From the NCBI GenBank assembly GCA_964292325.1, contig CAXYVG010000059.1, forward strand, positions 1 through 24,049: a stretch of DNA of 24,049 nucleotides, read 5' to 3'. Below the pieces are notes generated by a model that saw only the letters and a program-made list of their open reading frames with translations, was not told the origin of the DNA and searched no databases. The stretch is from CTSoil-075 sp964292325. Its GTDB lineage: Bacteria > Bacillota > Negativicutes > DSM-13327. Below are positions 16,501 through 23,069 of this stretch, piece after piece (position 1 is the first letter of the stretch; every line of letters starts with the position of its first letter). A program made the translations under genes and the position numbers.

Positions 16501-16705
16501 TATGCTCCCCGTAGCATTTGGCTGGGGGACTGGTGCAGAGCTACGTTCTTCTATGGGGGTTGTCATCGTTGGTGGTCTAATCACTTCTACGATACTAACC
16601 TTAATTGTTGTACCACAAATGTATATATTCATGGATAAATTACAGTTATTCTGGCATAACTTTAGAAATCCGCCATCCGAGCAATCAGTCAATAAAAATA
16701 TATAA
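13571..16705 (+). CDS. RND-family multidrug efflux permease (AcrB/HAE1-like)
   Basis: A 1044-residue proton-driven inner-membrane exporter, the full length for the family, with an internal duplication of six-helix halves and two large periplasmic loops. The proton relay is intact: D400-D401 in LIDDAIVVVENI (TM4; E. coli AcrB D407/D408) and K932 in GLVAKNAILLVDY (TM10; AcrB K940). The N terminus FIHRPVFTTMLVLVLVVFGL and the RLGIDLMPDVEFPLVSV segment are typical of Firmicute and proteobacterial HAE1 pumps. With the upstream adaptor it needs a TolC-like channel, which is not encoded in this window. No adjacent TetR or MarR regulator is present, and the substrate cannot be read from the sequence. 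Confidence 0.95.
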   Translation: MSFLKVFIHRPVFTTMLVLVLVVFGLSSLPRLGIDLMPDVEFPLVSVQVRWTGASPEEMESLVTKPIEDAASAVAGIKTITSISRAGMAQVTIEFVLGTDPRMAAADVREKVGGIRKNLPDQISEPVTQRYDITASPVVFYSLSSSQRPRGEIRKMADDIVKQRLQQLDGVGNVAIYGGSPREIQIKIDPRKLDAYGLTLDQLISMVNSANANTPGGYLKENGYEMVVRTLGQFKTVDEVGSIAVTTQKNQVVLLRDVAEVRDSFEEERTFARTAGVPSIVVSVLKQSGTNTVAVSDAVKAEMEQIEKELPSDVTVTIVRDGSLYIKSNVEDVENSLIIGGLLAVLIVFLFLRDTRATLIGALAIPCSVVATFSLMKVCGFTLNNMSLMGLSLAVGILIDDAIVVVENIHRHIEKGVSPAEGALSGTLEISLAVLATTLSILAVFVPVGSMGEVIGMFFRQFGLTVAFAVAFSLFVAFSLTPMLAARWLRSGKEAAVIRTGIWGKINITVEKGLDKWEEGFNYIRDHYREFLHWSLKRPLFIVSIAVISLVINVFFIPFLGFEFQPTYDSGEFNIYLTSPPGTSIEIMQEIAKPIEQEVLSLPETRTAFLNVGYGGNPVNKAMIGVKLKDSSERKRDMMEIMDTLRMKFRNYTGLKISVIPSSTTGGRGDNRPVQVGIRGNDMHTLLQLSQELAERLRHVEGASDVDTSASDYEPEVQIILDRTKAGQAGVSTDAVGYVVQTAFAGNVTVNHYRVGDKDYNINVRLKDNLRLRPEDVGNIRVTAKSGTQVRIGDIAQVKFTSGPTEIDRDDRQREIIVYANNIGVSAGDIVNATKNELSQMNIPFGYSYKFVGSTRTMNDSFKEISRALIIAIVLIYMVLAAQFESFIHPLTIMLSLPFALIGAILGLLVTGKTVNIMSAIGVIMLMGLVAKNAILLVDYTNTLRERDGLSREDALLEAGTIRLRPILMTTAAMILGMLPVAFGWGTGAELRSSMGVVIVGGLITSTILTLIVVPQMYIFMDKLQLFWHNFRNPPSEQSVNKNI

Positions 16706-16712
16706 ATCAATG

Positions 16713-16751
16713 TTTTGCAGACTGTTATTAAAACAATGACAGTCTGCAAAA
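16713..16751. other. Hairpin after the RND pump gene
   Basis: A 13-bp perfect stem (TTTTGCAGACTGT at 16713-16725, ACAGTCTGCAAAA at 16739-16751) has a 13-base loop. On the + strand it is followed by A's, not T's, and the same is true on the minus strand, so it is not a standard intrinsic terminator in either direction. It may end the efflux transcript or serve as an operator-like palindrome. Confidence 0.45.
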
Positions 16752-16765
16752 AAAAATAATGTAAT

Positions 16766-16795
16766 TTAGCAGGAAGTGTATTTTTTTTGTAGAAT
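16766..16795 (+). promoter_or_regulatory. Possible promoter of the first HD-GYP gene
   Basis: TTAGCA (16766-16771), an 18-bp spacer and TAGAAT (16790-16795) form a moderate sigma-A-like promoter about 35 bases before the start of the HD-GYP gene. It follows the hairpin that ends the efflux region. Confidence 0.35.
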
Positions 16796-16830
16796 TGTGT
16801 AAAAAAAGAGGTTATTATGACTGAGAGGTG

Positions 16831-17871
16831 ATGACAGTTAAACAGTTATTTTTAAGTGCAGTAACAGAAGGTATGATCTTAGCACAAGATGTTATTGATG
16901 AATATGGTAGAATCTTAATGATAGCAGGGGTACCATTAAAATCCGAAATATTGAAACTACTGGAAAAACATGGAGTTCTTTCGGTAGTGGTACGTACCGA
17001 TAAAACAATCAATGAAGAACTTGCAATCATTGAAGATGTAGTAAGTGTAAAAATGCGATTAAATTTAATGTCTTATGTGAAAGATGCTTTCTCTACACCT
17101 AATGGTTTAGCTAGCCACCTAGTAACATTGCAGTCTAACGTTGAAGATGTGGTATATTCTTTAACGCAGTCTAAGAATACACTTTTGTATTTAACAAATA
17201 TTGATGATATAAGTAATTATTTATTTATGCATAGTGTAAATGTGGGCATATTTTCTATCGTGATTGGTATTGCTATGGGTTTATCTGATGATGAATTGTG
17301 TTTATTGGGTATGGGCGGCTTATTGCATGATGTAGGAAAAACAAAGATTCCCTCTGACATTCTTGATAAAGAAGCGAAATTAACGCTTGCAGAATTTACT
17401 GCCATCAAAGAACATGCCTCTCTCGGCTATAATATACTAAAACAGGATGTAAACCTAGATTATCGCATTATCTTAATGGCATTGCAGCATCATGAACGTA
17501 GTGATGGTAGTGGATATCCATGGGGTATTGTAAAAAATAAAATACATCCTTTGTCGCGAATTGTCGCTATAGCGGATGTTTATGATGCACTAACTACGAA
17601 TCGAGTGTATCGTTCTCGCCTTTCCTCACATCTCGCTATGGAAATTATCAACAATGGAAATCAAATGCACTTTGATCCAAATGTGGTAAAAGCATTTAAC
17701 AAAGTAGCGGTTCCTTATCCGATTGGAAGCAACGTTACTCTTAACAATGGAGAAAAGGCGAATGTAATAAAACTCAATCGTACTAATTTAGTCCGCCCCT
17801 TACTTGATACTGGAAATGGTACGATCAATTTATTATATGAACCAACTATTAAAATCGTTTCTGCTCTATAA
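16831..17871 (+). CDS. HD-GYP domain c-di-GMP phosphodiesterase (first copy)
   Basis: Predicted to hydrolyse cyclic di-GMP to pGpG/GMP at a metal centre. An N-terminal region of the DUF3391-like type (VTEGMILAQDVIDEYGRILM) is followed by the HD-GYP domain at about residues 130-300. The HD pair is in LLHDVGKTKIP (about 167-168), HH is in ALQHHERSDGSGYP, with the GYP triplet near 229-231, and IVAIADVYDALTTNRVYR follows. A C-terminal small beta segment (YPIGSNVTLNNGEKANVIK) is common in the family. No membrane or receiver domain is present, so it is cytosolic. The ATG at 16831 overlaps the stop of a four-codon ORF (ATG 16817, MTER) that has AGAGG in front of it; a GTG at 16828 is also possible. 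A strong terminator follows. Confidence 0.92.
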   Translation: MTVKQLFLSAVTEGMILAQDVIDEYGRILMIAGVPLKSEILKLLEKHGVLSVVVRTDKTINEELAIIEDVVSVKMRLNLMSYVKDAFSTPNGLASHLVTLQSNVEDVVYSLTQSKNTLLYLTNIDDISNYLFMHSVNVGIFSIVIGIAMGLSDDELCLLGMGGLLHDVGKTKIPSDILDKEAKLTLAEFTAIKEHASLGYNILKQDVNLDYRIILMALQHHERSDGSGYPWGIVKNKIHPLSRIVAIADVYDALTTNRVYRSRLSSHLAMEIINNGNQMHFDPNVVKAFNKVAVPYPIGSNVTLNNGEKANVIKLNRTNLVRPLLDTGNGTINLLYEPTIKIVSAL

Positions 17872-17914
17872 TAAAGGGAACTTGGCGATAACCAAGTTTC
17901 CTTTATTATTTTTC
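17869..17914 (+). terminator. Rho-independent terminator after the first HD-GYP gene
   Basis: A 17-bp stem with one G-U pair (17869-17885 with 17892-17908) and loop CGATAA is followed by TTATTTTT. The left arm begins with the TAA stop codon of the gene. Confidence 0.88.
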
Positions 17915-18176
17915 ACTATTATTTAATAGAAGGCAACTATGGTAGGACTATAATTATAATATATTGGATAAACTTCTAAATAATGAGATATTTTTTTTAT
18001 TTACCAAAATCCCCTAGAAAACTAATATTAAAAAAGGATTTTTTGCTATTTAAGTGAAATATATTAGAAAGGCATATTTTATGTCTTTCTTTACAAATAA
18101 TATTGTTGCATCAATATGAATATCATAGCAATGTATCTAACTATCAAACTGTATAGTCGTATAAGGAGGTGATCGT
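17915..18176. other. AT-rich spacer before larC
   Basis: No gene was found. It contains a hairpin at 18066-18090 (11-bp stem with one G-U pair, loop TTT) and, at its end, AAGGAGGTG immediately before the larC ATG. No promoter with both boxes could be assigned. Confidence 0.45.
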
Positions 18177-19352
18177 ATGAAAGCCCTATATTTAGATTGT
18201 TTTGCTGGCATTAGTGGTAGTATGCTATTAGGAGCATTCCTTGATGCGGGCTTACCAGAAGAAATATTACGGCAACAATTATCCTCATTGCCTATAAATG
18301 GGTATACACTACGCATTAATAAAGTTGTGAAATCGGGTATTTACGCAACCTTTGTAGCGATAGAGTGTGACCATAATGATCCTAAAGATGTTACGCATCG
18401 CTATTTATCAGATATTCTTGATATGATTGATCATTCTCTCTTTACAAAAATAGTAAAAGAAAATAGTAAGAAGATATTTCTCATATTAGCACAAGCAAAA
18501 GCTAAAATATCGGGTATTGGTATGGATAACGTTGATTTTGGAGCATCAGATGCTATTGTTACTATTATTGGTACCGCCTTGGGATTACATTACCTAGGAA
18601 TCGAAGCTATTTATACATCTAAATTACAGGTTGGTAATGGATTTGTTCAGAAATTTGATGGATGTATGCCTATACCAACGCCGGTTACAGCACAGTTGCT
18701 AAATAACATTCCCTATTATAATGGGAATATTAACGAGGAATTAGTTACACAAACAGGTGCAGCGATTATCGCAGCGTTAGGAACGGAATATGGAGATAGG
18801 CCAGAACATTTTATCAGTCAGAGCATCGCGTATGGTGCAGGCTCCTTAGATTTGCCAATTCCTAATATATTGCGATTGCATATAGGTGAGATTGCTTCGC
18901 CAGCTATCACTGCTAATGACACAATGGTGATAGAAGCTAATATTGACGACCTGAGTCCACAAATTTTTCCATATGTAATGGAAAAATTATTAACGTTAGG
19001 CGTATATGATGTTTGGCTAACCCCCATCATTATGAAAAAAAATCGTTGCGCAACAACATTATCCGTATTAGTCAATCGTTCCTTATTTGATCAAGTTATT
19101 TCTATCTTATTTAAAGAGACATCAACCATTGGGTTACGTTATTATAAAGTAGAGAGAAAAATGGCTCTACGAGAATTGATAAAGATTACTGTACCTTTGG
19201 GACAGGCCCATGTTAAAATAAGTTCCTATGATGGTAAGATATGTAGCATCACTCCTGAATATGAAGATTGCAAGGTATTAGCAATCAAAAATGGCATTGC
19301 GTTAAAAAAAGTACAGCAAATCGTGTTGGAAGCAGCACAAAAATATATATAA
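18177..19352 (+). CDS. larC: LarC/DUF111 family protein (nickel-pincer cofactor cyclometallase homologue), divergent
   Basis: LarC inserts nickel, CTP-dependently, into the pyridinium dithiocarboxylate made by LarB and LarE. This 391-residue protein covers LarC1 and LarC2 in one frame, without the programmed frameshift known in Lactobacillus. Family stretches: LYLDCFAGISGSMLLGAFLD (N terminus), ELVTQTGAAIIAALG near 185-200, EANIDDLSPQIFPYVMEKLL near 250-270, TPIIMKKNR, ETSTIGLRYYKVER and the C-terminal PEYEDCKVLA. Several normally invariant N-terminal features have changed: 'GISGDM' is GISGSM, the usual 'HFHEVGAVDS' is reduced to VDFGASDA (about 119-126), and the His-rich loop keeps only HRYLSDI. 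An altered or lost activity in the N-terminal half is possible. No larA, larB or larE is nearby; the neighbours are two HD-GYP genes. AAGGAGGTG precedes the ATG. Confidence 0.83.
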   Translation: MKALYLDCFAGISGSMLLGAFLDAGLPEEILRQQLSSLPINGYTLRINKVVKSGIYATFVAIECDHNDPKDVTHRYLSDILDMIDHSLFTKIVKENSKKIFLILAQAKAKISGIGMDNVDFGASDAIVTIIGTALGLHYLGIEAIYTSKLQVGNGFVQKFDGCMPIPTPVTAQLLNNIPYYNGNINEELVTQTGAAIIAALGTEYGDRPEHFISQSIAYGAGSLDLPIPNILRLHIGEIASPAITANDTMVIEANIDDLSPQIFPYVMEKLLTLGVYDVWLTPIIMKKNRCATTLSVLVNRSLFDQVISILFKETSTIGLRYYKVERKMALRELIKITVPLGQAHVKISSYDGKICSITPEYEDCKVLAIKNGIALKKVQQIVLEAAQKYI

Positions 19353-19397
19353 CGAAATATTCCAATTGACCGTTACTTTATAAAAAGGGGAATAAAA

Positions 19398-20495
19398 ATG
19401 ACTACATATATTAAAAAAAAATGCAATACTGATGATTTAGTACCGGGTATGCAAATAGGTGAAAATGTATTGACTGAAAATGGACAGGTTATGCTACAAG
19501 AAGGTGCCATTTTAACGCAGAGTATGATTACGGGATTACAATGTTGGGATATATTTTCAATTATGATTCGAGAGGCAGTAAGCGACGAAACGGATAGCCC
19601 TATAGTAGTGGAAGAGACTCCGCTTACTATACCAATATCCAAACAACAACAACAATTCTACGATCAATACAATGCTACAACTGAAAGTACAAAAAAATTA
19701 TTTGGAAGTATGCGATATTTTAAGGAAGCACCAATTGATGAACTAAAGAATTTAGCGGATAGTGCAGTTCTTTCAATGCTTGAGTCAGTCGGCGTAATCA
19801 ATCATTTACAAATGGTACGCACGCAAGATGATTATACGTTTCAACATTCTATTAACGTTTCTGTTATCTGCGGAATACTTGGTAAATGGTTAGGCTATTC
19901 CGGAAGTGAAATTACAGACTTAGTATTAGCAGGATTATTACATGATATTGGTAAATCGCAAATTCCTTTGGATATTCTAAATAAACCGGATACCTTAACG
20001 GCAGAAGAAATGAAGATCATGCAAACACATAGTACGTTAGGCTACAAATTAATCAAAAATAATAAAAAATTATCTTCTGCTGTTATATATGGAGTATTAC
20101 AACATCATGAACGTATGGATGGCAGTGGGTATCCACTGAGCGTAAAAGCAGATAAATTGCATCCATTTGCCAGAATTGTTGCGATTGCTGATACCTATGA
20201 TGCTATGAGTTCGGATCGAGTGTATCATCATAAAATTACTCCTTTTGCAGTTGTAGAACAGATGGCTGCCGAAATGTATAATAAACTAGATCCTGATGTA
20301 TGCACTGTATTTTTGAATAATGTCCGCAATTATTTCATTGGTAATATTGTGAAATTAACGGATGGGCGTAGTGCAGAGGTGGTCTATTTAGGACAATTTA
20401 TGGGAACACGTCCTACAGTTTGTACGCGAAATGGTGAATTTATTGATTTAGAAAAAAATAAAAATATTGCAATTGTGGAATTAATGAATGCATAA
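19398..20495 (+). CDS. HD-GYP domain c-di-GMP phosphodiesterase (second copy)
   Basis: Same architecture as the HD-GYP gene at 16831: an N-terminal DUF3391-like segment (VPGMQIGENVLTENGQVMLQ), a linker with a Gln-rich patch (SKQQQQFYDQY), then HD-GYP. The HD pair is in LLHDIGKSQIP (about 181-182), HH is in VLQHHERMDGSGYP (about 236-249), followed by IVAIADTYDAMSSDRVYH and a C-terminal beta segment (FIGNIVKLTDGRSAEVVYLG). All predicted metal and GYP residues are present. The ATG follows AAAAGGGG and lies 45 bases after larC, so the two are probably cotranscribed. The two HD-GYP proteins are clearly different outside the domain, so any duplication is old. Confidence 0.92.
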   Translation: MTTYIKKKCNTDDLVPGMQIGENVLTENGQVMLQEGAILTQSMITGLQCWDIFSIMIREAVSDETDSPIVVEETPLTIPISKQQQQFYDQYNATTESTKKLFGSMRYFKEAPIDELKNLADSAVLSMLESVGVINHLQMVRTQDDYTFQHSINVSVICGILGKWLGYSGSEITDLVLAGLLHDIGKSQIPLDILNKPDTLTAEEMKIMQTHSTLGYKLIKNNKKLSSAVIYGVLQHHERMDGSGYPLSVKADKLHPFARIVAIADTYDAMSSDRVYHHKITPFAVVEQMAAEMYNKLDPDVCTVFLNNVRNYFIGNIVKLTDGRSAEVVYLGQFMGTRPTVCTRNGEFIDLEKNKNIAIVELMNA

Positions 20496-20496
20496 T
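20467..20496 (+). promoter_or_regulatory. Possible promoter of the queC-folE2 transcript
   Basis: TTGCAA (20467-20472), an 18-bp spacer and CATAAT (20491-20496) overlap the 3' end of the second HD-GYP gene. A start near 20503 would place the structured leader at 20534-20598 within the transcript. Confidence 0.35.
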
Positions 20497-20533
20497 TTTT
20501 AATAAATAAAAAAGTATAAATAAATGAAATTTA

Positions 20534-20598
20534 CATAAGAACGACTAAGGATTCGACCGTCGTCTGCGGGCTTGGTCGAAACCAAGTCTTTTCTTATG
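20534..20598 (+). promoter_or_regulatory. Structured two-state mRNA leader of queC
   Basis: An outer stem CATAAGAA (20534-20541) / TTCTTATG (20591-20598) can enclose two inner hairpins: CGAC/GTCG at 20542-20545/20559-20562, and CTTGGT-CGAA-ACCAAG at 20571-20586, which is followed by TCTTTTCTT. A competing stem GGATTCGACC (20549-20558) / GGTCGAAACC (20574-20583), 9 of 10 paired, is incompatible with both inner hairpins. The ribosome binding site AGGAGAG follows the outer stem. This looks like an attenuator or riboswitch for the queuosine precursor genes. I do not recognise the preQ1-I, -II or -III consensus in it. The ligand and even the regulatory function are inference. Confidence 0.5.
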
Positions 20599-20619
20599 GA
20601 ATTAGGAGAGTAAGAAGAT

Positions 20620-21300
20620 ATGAAAGCGGTAGTATTATTATCAGGAGGCCTTGATTCAACAGTTTGTATGGCTGTAGCTCATAATGAAGGTTATGAACTT
20701 CTTCCTATTAGTTTTAATTATAACCAACGTCATGATCGCGAATTATTAAGTGCGAAACAAATCGGGGAGCATTATAATGTAGCCAACCATATTGTCATTG
20801 CTACGAATATGGACGCCATTGGCGGCAGTGCACTAACGGACAAAGAGTTGGCTGTACCATCCGGTCATATGGATTGCCCTAGTATTCCAATCACATATGT
20901 TCCTGCCAGAAATTTAATCTTTTTAAGCTATGCACTAGGTTATGCGGAAGTCACTGGGGCTGATAAAATCTTTATTGGGGTAAATGCTCTTGATTATTCA
21001 GGCTATCCTGACTGTCGTCCAGAATTTATTGATCGTTTTCAAAGTTTAGCTGACTATAGTACGAAGGCAGGAGTACAAGATCAGAGAAAAATCAAAATTG
21101 AAACCCCATTATTACATTTGAGCAAAAAAGATATTGTATTATTAGGGCAAAAATTGCATGCTCCACTTGCGTTAACCACTAGTTGTTATAATGGGGGGCA
21201 AGAGGCTTGTGGGAAATGTGATAGTTGTTTGCTACGTTTAAAAGGTTTTGCTGATGCAGGTATTGCCGATCCAATTTTATATACAACTAGGAGTGAATAA
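20620..21300 (+). CDS. queC: 7-cyano-7-deazaguanine (preQ0) synthase QueC
   Basis: Converts 7-carboxy-7-deazaguanine to preQ0 with ATP and ammonia, on the route to queuosine in tRNA. The PP-loop is LLSGGLDSTV (residues 5-14). The zinc site is C189-x7-C197-x2-C200-x2-C203 (CYNGGQEACGKCDSC), as in B. subtilis QueC. YVPARNLIFLSYALGYAE and FIGVNALDYSGYPDCRPEF are family signatures. The 226-residue length is normal. The ATG has AGGAGAG at the usual distance and sits behind the structured leader. folE2 follows 4 bases after the stop, giving two steps of the same pathway; queD, queE and queF are not in the window. Confidence 0.95.
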   Translation: MKAVVLLSGGLDSTVCMAVAHNEGYELLPISFNYNQRHDRELLSAKQIGEHYNVANHIVIATNMDAIGGSALTDKELAVPSGHMDCPSIPITYVPARNLIFLSYALGYAEVTGADKIFIGVNALDYSGYPDCRPEFIDRFQSLADYSTKAGVQDQRKIKIETPLLHLSKKDIVLLGQKLHAPLALTTSCYNGGQEACGKCDSCLLRLKGFADAGIADPILYTTRSE

Positions 21301-21304
21301 AATT

Positions 21305-22090
21305 TTGAAAGATGTTCAAAATACATCTGATAACCGGGGTATTGCAATTCAAAACGTTGGTATCAGTGATGTATATTTACCATTTTTGATTAAAACGAAA
21401 GCCGGTTCTTTTCAGTCTGTATTAGCTAAAATCAATCTTACTGTTGATTTGCCGAAAGAATACAAAGGCACTCATATGAGCAGATTTATAGAAGTTCTAA
21501 GTGAATGGAGTCAAAAACCAGTATCTAGCCGTGAAATGTATTTTATTTTAAGTGACACCATTAATAGACTGGATGCCGAATATGCACAGATGGATATTCA
21601 GTTTAAATATTTTATTGAAAAAACAGCACCTGTTAGCGGACTAAAAAGCATGCTTGATATTGATTGTTCATTTTCAGGGAAATTAAGAAAAGACGAGCTC
21701 TTAGATTTTACGTTAGGTGTAAATGTACCTTTTACTTCATTATGTCCTTGTAGTAAAGAAATTTCTGTTCACGGTGCCCATAACCAACGAGGCTTAATGC
21801 GGGTAAAAATTAAGTATCAAGGTGAACAATTTATTTGGATTGAAGATTTAGTAACATTATTAGAAGCGGAGGGGAGTTGTCCTGTATATCCATTACTGAA
21901 ACGTGAAGATGAAAAATATGTGACAGAATATGCCTACGAAAATGCTAAATTTGTTGAGGATATACTACGCGACTTAGTTTTATCATTGAGGCAACAAGAA
22001 AATATTAGTTGGTTTGAAGTACAATGTGAGAATTATGAATCCATACACAATCATAGTGCTTATGCCAGACATGTGGAATTTGTGAAATAA
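21305..22090 (+). CDS. folE2: GTP cyclohydrolase FolE2 (type IB)
   Basis: Makes 7,8-dihydroneopterin triphosphate from GTP, the first step shared by folate and queuosine synthesis; next to queC it probably feeds QueD. Residues RGIAIQNVGISDVYLPFLI (N terminus), VPFTSLCPCSKEISVHGAHNQRG near 141-163 with the catalytic Cys region C148/C150, LVTLLEAEGSCPVYPLLKREDE, and the C-terminal ENYESIHNHSAYA define the COG1469 family. Type IB enzymes do not need zinc, unlike FolE. I choose the TTG at 21305, with AGGAG at 21289-21293, giving 261 residues and the family N terminus. The in-frame ATG at 21248 would overlap queC and add foreign residues. QueF was considered and excluded because the QueF motif is absent. 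Confidence 0.93.
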   Translation: MKDVQNTSDNRGIAIQNVGISDVYLPFLIKTKAGSFQSVLAKINLTVDLPKEYKGTHMSRFIEVLSEWSQKPVSSREMYFILSDTINRLDAEYAQMDIQFKYFIEKTAPVSGLKSMLDIDCSFSGKLRKDELLDFTLGVNVPFTSLCPCSKEISVHGAHNQRGLMRVKIKYQGEQFIWIEDLVTLLEAEGSCPVYPLLKREDEKYVTEYAYENAKFVEDILRDLVLSLRQQENISWFEVQCENYESIHNHSAYARHVEFVK

Positions 22091-22111
22091 ATGTAATTAT
22101 TTTACATTTAT
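22087..22111. terminator. Weak AT-rich hairpin after folE2
   Basis: A 10-bp A/T-rich stem (22087-22096 with 22102-22111, ATAAATGTAA arm) and a 5-base loop overlap the folE2 stop. It has little GC and no U-run, so a terminator function is doubtful. Confidence 0.35.
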
Positions 22112-22211
22112 CATAAATTAAGTTATACTTTATTGGTAATAAAAATTGCCATATTTCCTCATACATGCTAGTATAAAATTTCGACATGTATTACCGAGGA
22201 GTTGTTTTTGA

Positions 22212-23069
22212 ATGAAACAATTAATTATTAATGCTGATGATTTTGGCTTACATGAAACAGTGAATATTGGAATTATCAAGGGACATACACTAGGCTCCAT
22301 TACGAGTACAACGATTATGCCAAATGGAAATGCCTTTGAACATGCAGTAGCGTTAGCATCGACTAACAAACAACTCGGAGTTGGCGTACATCTAACCTTA
22401 GTAGGAGGCGAAAGTCCCGTATGTAGCCCAGAGCAAGTAAAATCTTTGGTGAATAGTGAGGGACAATTATCTTCGCACTATCCTCAGTTTTTATTACGTT
22501 ATGTATTAGGAAAGGTACAGCTAGTGGATATCCGCCGCGAACTTATCGCGCAAGTGCAAAAAGCTGTTGACAGTGGATTATCCATTACTCATTTGGATAG
22601 CCATCAGCATATGCATATCTTACCTGGCATTATTGATATTACTATCGATATTGCGAAAAAATTTAATATACCCTCTGTGCGCATACCAGCCGAGCCCTAT
22701 TTTTTTATAGGCGGATATCCCTATTCCGTTGCCCGTTTTGTATCTCGGGCAGGATTAACATTTTTATCTCAACTTGCAAGCCAAAAAATTAAAAAACACA
22801 GATTATTTATGCCCGACCATTTTTTTGGTATGCTTGCAGGTGGGAATATGTGTGAAGCATTTTTAACTGCTATTGTAGAGAATCTACCAGATGGTAAATC
22901 AGAGATTATGATGCATCCAGGGACGAATAATGATCTCGTAAATAATAGGTATAACTGGAACTTACATGGACAAGAGGAATTGGCTGCCGTAACTAGTGAG
23001 CATGTGCGTCAATGTTTAGCTGATAAGAGAATACAATTAATCTCCTTTAGGGATTTGGGATATGACTAA
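22212..23069 (+). CDS. YdjC/ChbG family carbohydrate deacetylase
   Basis: A predicted metal-dependent deacetylase of N-acetylated sugars (ChbG acts on chitooligosaccharides; HpnK is the relative found in hopanoid clusters). The metal and catalytic motifs are present: LIINADDFGLHETVN (Asp9/Asp10), GVGVHLTLVGG (His near 60), THLDSHQHMHILPG (near 127-140) and the late EIMMHPG. The 285-residue length is typical. The ATG follows GAGGAG at about 22197. It overlaps the next gene, a UPF0104 membrane protein, by 8 bp. The same pairing of a YdjC protein with a UPF0104 protein is seen as hpnK/hpnL in hopanoid loci, which suggests a lipid- or glycan-linked substrate, but no other hopanoid gene is present. 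The exact substrate is unknown. Confidence 0.9.
   Translation: MKQLIINADDFGLHETVNIGIIKGHTLGSITSTTIMPNGNAFEHAVALASTNKQLGVGVHLTLVGGESPVCSPEQVKSLVNSEGQLSSHYPQFLLRYVLGKVQLVDIRRELIAQVQKAVDSGLSITHLDSHQHMHILPGIIDITIDIAKKFNIPSVRIPAEPYFFIGGYPYSVARFVSRAGLTFLSQLASQKIKKHRLFMPDHFFGMLAGGNMCEAFLTAIVENLPDGKSEIMMHPGTNNDLVNNRYNWNLHGQEELAAVTSEHVRQCLADKRIQLISFRDLGYD

Noticed and set aside
20500..20619. preQ1-I riboswitch before queC
   Set aside because: No GAGGTTC...CTACA...AAAAAACTAA pattern; the ACTAAGGA seen at 20544-20551 lacks the upstream hairpin of that class.
21248..22090. QueF (preQ0 reductase) as the gene after queC
   Set aside because: The residues (LCPCSKEIS, AHNQRG, YESIHNHSAYA) are those of FolE2; the QueF signature is absent.
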